Positions 40,290 through 44,533 of a stretch of 44,533 nucleotides of DNA are shown one piece after another. The position numbers and the translations under genes are program-made. The stretch comes from a virus. Position 1 is the stretch's first letter, and each line of letters starts with the position of its first letter. The notes under the pieces were generated by a model that saw only the letters and a list, made by a program, of their open reading frames with translations, ran no database searches and was not told where the DNA came from. The stretch lies in the IMG/VR virus record IMGVR_UViG_3300050020_000071, positions 1 through 44,533 of that record, one strand, 5' to 3'.

Positions 40290-40916
40290 ATCTTCGCAAT
40301 CATCTTCATCCTTGAATGCCGCGATAAAATCATCAGCACTCGGCAGCGCAGAAAGCTGAAAAGTTTCCCAATGCTTCACCGCGTAATAGCAGTAGTCATC
40401 AAACTTCGCTCTTTCATTTATCGGAGATTCCACGAACCGCTCCCCGGCTGGAACTGGTGCCTTGTTGAATCCCTTGTAAACCTCGAACGTGCCTTTATCC
40501 AGATCCACAACATAGGCGTATTCGCACGACAGAGAATCACCTGCAAAGTCAATGTTGTTTCTCAGCAGAATTTCTGCATCTTCTGAATTGGCGACGGCCT
40601 CCAGGATCTTTCCGCCCAGATCACGGTGAACATAAGTCTGAAACCACCTTTTCTGCTCCGGTGTCCGGTTGTCAGGGTCACTCGACCACTCCGGGCAGTT
40701 CTTGTCATACTCCGCCAAAAAATCTTTGTCCCGGCCCTCGCCATCCAGGAAGCGAACCCGCTGCAAAGCAGATTTCAGCTTTTCAATGTTGCCGTCACCA
40801 GACAGAAATTCAAGTATCGTTTTCCCCTGTCCTTCGGGGTAGCCGTCCCATTGACCGTATTGAGCAACCTTGTATTCTCCGTTCATAATCACCGCTGTTA
40901 GATTTCGTGTTCCCAT
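40284..40916 (-). CDS. Conserved hypothetical protein (210 aa)
   Basis: Begins MGTRNLTAVIMNGEYKVAQY, then GQWDGYPEGQGKTILEFLS, an opening I recognise in proteins of phages, plasmids and accessory DNA but of unknown role. The C-terminal half has EYAYVVDLDKGTFEVYKGF. AGGGAGG precedes the ATG. Its stop TAA is inside an attC-like TATAAC box and a second attC-like palindrome lies 41 bp upstream of the start, so the gene is flanked on both sides. Confidence 0.65.
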   Translation of the reverse strand: MGTRNLTAVIMNGEYKVAQYGQWDGYPEGQGKTILEFLSGDGNIEKLKSALQRVRFLDGEGRDKDFLAEYDKNCPEWSSDPDNRTPEQKRWFQTYVHRDLGGKILEAVANSEDAEILLRNNIDFAGDSLSCEYAYVVDLDKGTFEVYKGFNKAPVPAGERFVESPINERAKFDDYCYYAVKHWETFQLSALPSADDFIAAFKDEDDCEDV

Positions 40917-40956
40917 TTGTTCCTCCCTTTTATTTTAACGTGGTAAGTGCTTCGAT

Positions 40957-41015
40957 GTATAACAACGCCTCGCAGCGGGCGATAAGGCCCGCCGCTGAAG
41001 GCGCAGCCGTTATTT
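40957..41015. repeat. attC-like imperfect palindrome (best example)
   Basis: Plus strand: GTATAAC-AA-CGCC...CAGC-GGGC, loop GATAAG, GCCC...GCTG...GGCG-CAGC-CGTTATTT. Pairs: ATAAC/GTTAT (40959-40963 with 41009-41013), CGCC/GGCG, CAGC/GCTG and GGGC/GCCC, with bulged bases between. This is the R''-L''-loop-L'-R' order of integron attC sites, including the frequent TATAACAA and CGTTAT ends. Confidence 0.65.
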
Positions 41016-41036
41016 CCCCATAGCCTCATGCCACAA

Positions 41037-41510
41037 TCAACTGTTTTCTTCTGGGAAAGGCAATCTGATAGCCAAGCTCGCGGCGTCATGTTCGATTAAT
41101 GTCATTAGTTCTGACATTTGTTTGCTACTTGCCACGGTTATCGAAGTGAGCGCGACAATCCTTTTTCTTAGAGCTAGGGCTTCTTGCTTCATGCCTTTGG
41201 TATACACGTTACGAAGGGCTTGTATCATCTCTGCATAATCTTCATCGTCCCGTTCATAGATATTTACCAGAAACCTGTCTTTGTAACGCTCGTGCATTTC
41301 TTCTTTGGACTCTCCAAGCGAACCCCCTATTATCCCCATCCAAACAAAATACAAGGCTCGTTGTTCGGCTGATATGTCTTTCTTGTGCTCTTGGATTAAG
41401 AGATCATGGCAAGGGTCTAATGGGAGCGATTGCAAGATTACAATCGCCCTTTTCCTGACCTCTTCTGAAATTAGGGTTAGGCGCTGTTTCAAAACGGGCA
41501 TACCTGGCAC
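41037..41510 (-). CDS. ninB: NinB-like recombination protein (157 aa)
   Basis: NinB/Orf-type protein that binds single-stranded DNA and SSB and aids recombination. Supporting segments: KDISAEQRALYFVWMGIIGG ('S.eQN..(L/Y).W'), and near the end TSITVASSKQMSELMTLIEHDAASLAIRL ('S...M...(I)...(A).LGI'). Starts inside the 3' end of the annealing-protein gene (22-bp overlap), so the two are probably translated together. Start could also be 41501. Confidence 0.75.
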   Translation of the reverse strand: MPGMPVLKQRLTLISEEVRKRAIVILQSLPLDPCHDLLIQEHKKDISAEQRALYFVWMGIIGGSLGESKEEMHERYKDRFLVNIYERDDEDYAEMIQALRNVYTKGMKQEALALRKRIVALTSITVASSKQMSELMTLIEHDAASLAIRLPFPEENS

Positions 41511-42328
41511 TTACCGTCAATCATCACCTTGCCACAATCAGCGCAAACATCAGGCATTTCCGCCGCTGATTCTGCCGAAACCATCTTCCTGACCGCCGTG
41601 AGCGTCTTACCTGCCCATACCGCGCTAACTGTTGCGATACGATCAAGACCGAACTCGTATTCCGTGCCGTCCTTCTCGTAATGGGTAATCCTCTTTAACA
41701 CGGTATCCATCTTTACAGTATCACCCATGCAGTAGGCCGCAAGCTCGTTGTGAAGGTCTTGGTTGACTTTGGGCATAGGTGTGTCAGGGTTTGGGGTGTC
41801 GGAGGCTTTACCGGCTTGTTTTGGAGGTGCGCCGGTCTCTTCTTTCGTTTCGGTCTCTTCGGCAACATGCAGGTCGCCTTTGTGCCAGAGGTCAAGAGCT
41901 GCTCCAAATCTCATAGCGGCATTTCTAAGCGCATCGCCGATAACCTCTTTTTCCCGGCTCCCTATTTCTTTGAAGCTGGATGCAGGGGCGTGGCCGTATC
42001 CCAATCTGGTGTGTCCGCAAACAGTAAGCCGTATCCACAGTCCCCCAGACGTATCAAAGGCGGGTAATCCGTCATGCAAGGCCAACGGCTCCCAATTCCA
42101 CAGCGGGTCAGTATCTAAAAGCCTGTCTGTTAAGGCCGCATGCCCCACGTAATCCAGGTGGATTATTTTAGGATGGTGCCAGCCTCCGCACTCTTTGCAA
42201 TTTACCTTCTCGTTTGCAGGGCATTCGTTCTGTGCTTTTGTCCCTTTGGGTAGTTTATTTACCAGATTAGCAGGGAACGGCACCCGCATTTTCTCTAGTC
42301 CTTCAAGCGGTTTTGATTCGGTTGTCAT
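41489..42328 (-). CDS. Rad52/Erf-like single-strand annealing protein (279 aa)
   Basis: Core VGHAALTDRLLDTDPLWNWEPLA, GLWIRLTVCGHTRLGYG and EKEVIGDALRNAAMRFGAALDLWHKGDL, the pattern of phage Rad52-like annealing proteins (hA...DrLl...W.W, G...r.g.G, DALr.AAmrFG..ldLW). A CKECGGWHHP element lies at the front and the C-terminus carries a zinc ribbon (CADC...CQVCPF). It anneals complementary strands for recombination-dependent replication, with NinB directly downstream. Confidence 0.8.
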   Translation of the reverse strand: MTTESKPLEGLEKMRVPFPANLVNKLPKGTKAQNECPANEKVNCKECGGWHHPKIIHLDYVGHAALTDRLLDTDPLWNWEPLALHDGLPAFDTSGGLWIRLTVCGHTRLGYGHAPASSFKEIGSREKEVIGDALRNAAMRFGAALDLWHKGDLHVAEETETKEETGAPPKQAGKASDTPNPDTPMPKVNQDLHNELAAYCMGDTVKMDTVLKRITHYEKDGTEYEFGLDRIATVSAVWAGKTLTAVRKMVSAESAAEMPDVCADCGKVMIDGKCQVCPF

Positions 42329-42498
42329 TCTTCACTCCTCCCCTTTGGCTTATCATTCCACATTCCCCGCCGTTCATGCTGGTAAACCTCTTCATCCTGC
42401 TCTCCTGCGGTGATTTCAGCAAGCGCCTCTGCAAGTTCTTCGTCGGTTACGGCGTTCATGTACCGGTCAAAATCAGTTGTCATTTGGTATAGATTCAT
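42325..42498 (-). CDS. Gp157-like short protein (57 aa)
   Basis: Start at 42498 chosen for GGAGGATAT upstream; the longer frame from 42558 would cover a palindrome. Begins MNLYQMTTDFDRYMNAVTDE and EELAEALAEITAGEQDEE, like the first part of siphovirus Gp157-type proteins ('LY.LT..y..L......dEE......L..I.gE.eeK'), but much shorter than the usual 150+ aa. ATGA overlap with the annealing gene. Truncation or independent short form. Confidence 0.45.
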   Translation of the reverse strand: MNLYQMTTDFDRYMNAVTDEELAEALAEITAGEQDEEVYQHERRGMWNDKPKGRSEE

Positions 42499-42520
42499 AT
42501 ATCCTCCTATCGTGATAGTT

Positions 42521-42556
42521 TTGTAAGCGTCGCCCGAAAAGGCGCTTTTGTTATAC
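42521..42556 (-). repeat. Short palindrome with TATAAC box (weak attC-like site)
   Basis: AAGCG (42525-42529) pairs with CGCTT (42543-42547), CC/GG inside, loop CGAAAA. On the minus strand it starts with GTATAAC, which contains the stop of the 71-aa gene. Same position and box as the other sites but with a shorter stem and no clear right-hand box. Confidence 0.35.
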
Positions 42557-42766
42557 AACGGTATCAGCGGAATATTTAGTCCCCATCGGCCTGTAATCTT
42601 CGTTAGCCGTTTTGCCGCACTTCTTACATGGCATCCGTGGGATCACATTTCGATGGAAATTATCATCGTCGTATCCATATCCCTTTTCTTCTGTATTGCA
42701 ATGTTCGCAAACATAAATTGCCGTAAAATCCCGTCTACTCTGTTCTGTAATTTCCTTTATTTTCAT
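42551..42766 (-). CDS. Zinc-ribbon protein (71 aa)
   Basis: CEHC (about residues 20-23) and CKKC (about 47-50), with YVCEHCNTEEKGYGYDD between strand-like segments, a standard one-zinc ribbon. Ends KYSADTVV with TAA in a TATAAC box. ATGA overlap with the 84-aa gene upstream. Function unknown. Confidence 0.6.
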   Translation of the reverse strand: MKIKEITEQSRRDFTAIYVCEHCNTEEKGYGYDDDNFHRNVIPRMPCKKCGKTANEDYRPMGTKYSADTVV

Positions 42767-43017
42767 ACTGCCCCCTTTTTGTACTCTTTGATCGCCCCGT
42801 AGGTCATGTAACCGCGTTCAAGCATCCTGTCAATGGTCTTAGTAGCCTCGTCACTGTCGGCAGCGCAGATGGGCGTATTTGCAATCCCTCCTATTATCAT
42901 CTTGCTACATCTAGGACATTTGAAAGAATCGCAGGAATACAGCCACCCATCCAATATTAAGAGCTCGCCGGTTTTGTGAGTCTTGAAGCGGGAACCACAA
43001 GTGCAAATGGTTGTCAT
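42763..43017 (-). CDS. Cys-rich hypothetical protein (84 aa)
   Basis: CTC at the N-terminus (residues 5-7), YSCDSFKCPRCSKMI (about residues 28-42) and a later Cys: a probable zinc-binding head followed by a helix (SDEATKTIDRMLERGYMTYG). ATGA overlaps on both sides. No family recognised. Confidence 0.55.
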   Translation of the reverse strand: MTTICTCGSRFKTHKTGELLILDGWLYSCDSFKCPRCSKMIIGGIANTPICAADSDEATKTIDRMLERGYMTYGAIKEYKKGAV

Positions 43018-43373
43018 GGCGTCACCTTATTGCAGCCTGCCACACCAACGCAATCGACAGGGGCAGAGTCGCAGCCCTCGCAAGGTTCGTAGGCTTTGAT
43101 TGTTTTAATCATCTGATCGCAAGCACAATTACACTCCTCGTTTTGCGGTCCGTCTTCACATTTTATTCCCTCAATAATTTCAACTACTTTTTCTACTGAG
43201 ATTTTTGACATGGCTTCCTCCCTTTCTGATTTAATAAGCTGCTGGCAAGCCTTGCAAACACAATGATACGCATGATTGTTGCTTTTAAACTCTGGATGGT
43301 CGGGCGGTTCGTAGCCGGTATCTTGATAGTCTGGATGCTCTGATATTGGGCAAAGGTCACGATGGTTTTTCAT
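43014..43373 (-). CDS. Cys-rich hypothetical protein (119 aa)
   Basis: Contains HCVCKACQQL (about residues 37-46), CNCACDQM (about 82-89) and CEGCDSAPVDC, three Cys clusters suggesting two or more metal sites. A helix (SEREEAMSKISVEKVVEIIEG) separates them. An internal ATG near residue 55 has GGAGG upstream and could start a shorter product. Function unknown. Confidence 0.5.
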   Translation of the reverse strand: MKNHRDLCPISEHPDYQDTGYEPPDHPEFKSNNHAYHCVCKACQQLIKSEREEAMSKISVEKVVEIIEGIKCEDGPQNEECNCACDQMIKTIKAYEPCEGCDSAPVDCVGVAGCNKVTP

Positions 43374-43588
43374 GGCTTTGCGGGTGGGTCAGGTAGTGGC
43401 ATCCAGTGGGTAATATAGCCGTCCTCATAATCACCAAATTGGTGCCACGTCCCAACTGTATTGCCCATAGCAAAATTAGCCACGATAACTTCATTTAATT
43501 TAGTACGAACTATTACATCAATAGAATCGTATTTTTTTACATCTTCCTGCCTCAGCGGCAATCTATCATAAACACTTATCCATTCCAT
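43370..43588 (-). CDS. DUF551 protein (72 aa)
   Basis: Start at 43588 (MEWISVYDRLPL), preceded by AAAGGAG. DUF551 plan: WISVYDRLP at the front, VIVRTKLNEVIVANF and GTWHQFGDYEDG in the middle, and ITHWMPLPDPP at the end ('W.PLPEPP'). Common in phage accessory regions, function unknown. Confidence 0.85.
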   Translation of the reverse strand: MEWISVYDRLPLRQEDVKKYDSIDVIVRTKLNEVIVANFAMGNTVGTWHQFGDYEDGYITHWMPLPDPPAKP

Positions 43589-43602
43589 ACATACTCCTTT
43601 CC

Positions 43603-43645
43603 AACTCACGCGACACGGGACAAGCCCGTGAACTTACTGTTATAC
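43603..43645 (-). repeat. attC-like hairpin overlapping a stop codon
   Basis: CACGGG (43614-43619) pairs with CCCGTG (43625-43630) around ACAAG; outer AAC (43603-43605) matches GTT (43639-43641). On the minus strand it opens with TATAAC, holding the TAA of the HTH gene, and closes with GTTGGAA, close to the integron GTTRRRY box. No T-run. Confidence 0.45.
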
Positions 43646-43822
43646 AAGATCATCCAGCTTCATCCCCAGACCCTTAGCAATACGCTTGCAGGTTCCAAGG
43701 GAAGCGCCCTTTTTTCTCATGGCGTTTTCGATAGACCTGACCGACATAATAGCTTTGTCTGCCAGTTCCACGGTGCTGACCTGCCTGTCTTCCATATTTT
43801 CTTTCAACCTCGTTAGAACCAT
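43640..43822 (-). CDS. Cro/CI-type HTH regulator (60 aa)
   Basis: XRE-family DNA-binding domain with no other domain. Helix 2-3 region VSTVELADKAIMSVRSIENAMRKKG, then CKRIAKGLGMKLDDLV, the usual ending of a single-domain Cro-like protein. It faces the promoter region shared with the repeat-protein gene and probably represses from the dyad at 43883-43902. Confidence 0.85.
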   Translation of the reverse strand: MVLTRLKENMEDRQVSTVELADKAIMSVRSIENAMRKKGASLGTCKRIAKGLGMKLDDLV

Positions 43823-43845
43823 GTCGCCCTCCTTGTGGTAAGATG

Positions 43846-43936
43846 ATTATAAGATAGCACGTTGGTAAACAGTGTCAACCTTTTTCTGCAACAATTCAGA
43901 AATAAGTGTTGACAGGGTTTCTGATTGTGATATTGT
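43846..43936. promoter_or_regulatory. Divergent promoters with central operator dyad
   Basis: Rightward promoter: TTGACA (43909-43914), 16 bp, TATTGT (43931-43936). Leftward: TTGACA on the minus strand (43878-43873) with TATCTT or TATAAT 16-21 bp further. A dyad TTTCTG-8-CAGAAA (43883-43902) is centred midway between the two -35 boxes. Controls the HTH gene and the repeat-protein/early operon. Confidence 0.75.
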
Positions 43937-43972
43937 GAAATCTAACAGCACGGCAATCCAAAAGGAGGTTTT

Positions 43973-44533
43973 ATGAGATCGCAACAGGAATTACTATCCG
44001 GGCCGGTAGAGGGATACAAAATCGTAAATGCGGATATGACATGCCGTGATTATCAATTTGAGGTCGGCAAGCGCCATAAACTCCCGAATACCGATGCACT
44101 CAAATTGTGCGAAAACGGGTTTCATTTCTGCCAATATCCGTCTGGGCCGTGGGCATATTATCAAGAAGGCAGAATTTTCAAAGTAAGAGCCTATGGTGTT
44201 CTGGTTCAGAAACTAGAGCCGGGTGCTGATTATAAACTCGTTTGTGAAGAAATAGAACTGTATGAAGAGATAAAAAACACCGGCAACTGGAACACCGGCT
44301 ACTGGAACACCGGCAACTGGAACACCGGTGACAGGAACACCGGCGTCGGGAACACCGGCAACTGGAACACCGGCAACAGGAACACCGGCGACAGGAACAC
44401 CGGCAACTGGAACACCGGCGACAGGAACACCGGCGACAGGAACACCGGCAACAGGAACACCGGCGACAGGAACACCGGCAACAGGAACACCGGCGACAGG
44501 AACACCGGCAACTGGAACACCGGCGACAGGAAC
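43973..44533 (+). CDS. DUF7666/pentapeptide-repeat protein, N-terminal part (partial)
   Basis: ATG at 43973 with AAAGGAGG upstream and a strong promoter. Residues 1-101 form the DUF7666-type domain: GYKIVNADMTCRDYQFEVGK, then LCENGFHFCQYP and YYQEGRIFKVRAYG ('g.ka....(C).g..y..G......l..C..GfHfc..'). From residue 102 the NTGxx repeats begin, 17 units to the window end, and the gene continues at position 2. The full protein would be about 370 aa or more. First gene of the rightward early operon. Function unknown. Confidence 0.85.
   Translation, partial: MRSQQELLSGPVEGYKIVNADMTCRDYQFEVGKRHKLPNTDALKLCENGFHFCQYPSGPWAYYQEGRIFKVRAYGVLVQKLEPGADYKLVCEEIELYEEIKNTGNWNTGYWNTGNWNTGDRNTGVGNTGNWNTGNRNTGDRNTGNWNTGDRNTGDRNTGNRNTGDRNTGNRNTGDRNTGNWNTGDRN
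44276..44533 (+). repeat. 15-bp tandem repeat, 17 units (right part)
   Basis: Seventeen units plus a final AAC of the same 15-bp repeat as at 2-316. Variable codon pairs in order: NW, YW, NW, DR, VG, NW, NR, DR, NW, DR, DR, NR, DR, NR, DR, NW, DR. One unit has GGT in place of GGC; otherwise the first nine bases are invariant. Confidence 0.97.

Noticed and set aside
40284-43822. Temperate lysogeny module
   Set aside because: A Cro/CI-like protein and operator are present, but no integrase, excisionase, partition system or attP was found.
44299-44520. Leftward ORF of repeated PVFLSPVFL-like units
   Set aside because: It is the antisense of the NTGxx coding repeat, open only because the repeat unit has no stop on that strand.
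44276-44533. CRISPR array
   Set aside because: Units are 15 bp with no unique spacers, are in frame in a gene with promoter and ribosome site, and no cas gene is present.

Overview
This window looks like an almost complete genome of a small tailed bacteriophage with a short, T7/BPP-1-like (podovirus) virion. The structural genes run in podovirus order: terminase, portal, Bbp19-like protein, scaffold, capsid, Bbp16-like protein, tail tubular A and B, ejection proteins, tail spike and lysis genes. There is no phage RNA polymerase, DNA polymerase, integrase or reverse transcriptase. A lipoprotein, Sec signal peptides and good Shine-Dalgarno sites suggest a Gram-negative host; nothing seen fixes the genus. 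One gene, coding for a DUF7666-like domain followed by NTGxx pentapeptide repeats, runs off the right end and resumes at the left end. The map is therefore circular or circularly permuted, and the assembly broke inside a 15-bp tandem repeat.

Layout. (1) A rightward early arm starts at a promoter near 43.9 kb, crosses the ends and runs to about 8.9 kb. It holds the repeat protein, small membrane and zinc proteins, an SNF2-type helicase, a DNA methyltransferase, NinG, a MazG-like protein, a ribbon-helix-helix protein, a DUF4373-type replication protein and a DnaB helicase. (2) A leftward cluster (12.6 to 9.1 kb) holds small host-interaction genes, including a SpoT/MESH1-like HD hydrolase. It contains two copies of a conserved promoter/leader and ends at a truncated gene where it meets arm 1. 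(3) A long rightward late operon (12.7 to 40.2 kb) encodes packaging, head, tail, ejection proteins, spike and lysis, and ends at a strong terminator. (4) A leftward right arm (43.8 to 40.3 kb) holds a Cro/CI-type HTH protein, a DUF551 protein, small zinc proteins, a Rad52-like annealing protein, NinB and a 210-aa protein.

How it works together. Replication appears to recruit host polymerase through the DUF4373-type protein and DnaB. Recombination and maturation use the annealing protein, NinB and NinG. Divergent promoter pairs at about 12.65 kb and 43.9 kb separate opposing transcription units, and the second pair has a dyad operator exactly between its two -35 boxes. The late region carries unusual cargo: an ATP-grasp ligase, a cupin and a HExxE protein between tail and ejection genes, a GGDEF-like domain inside the 1533-aa ejection protein, and several proteins with Sec signal peptides.

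Most unexpected signal: a set of imperfect palindromes laid out like integron attC sites (TATAAC, then a stem with bulges, then CGTT). They lie beside small accessory genes in both non-structural arms, and in three cases the gene's TAA stop codon lies inside the TATAAC box. No integron integrase is present.
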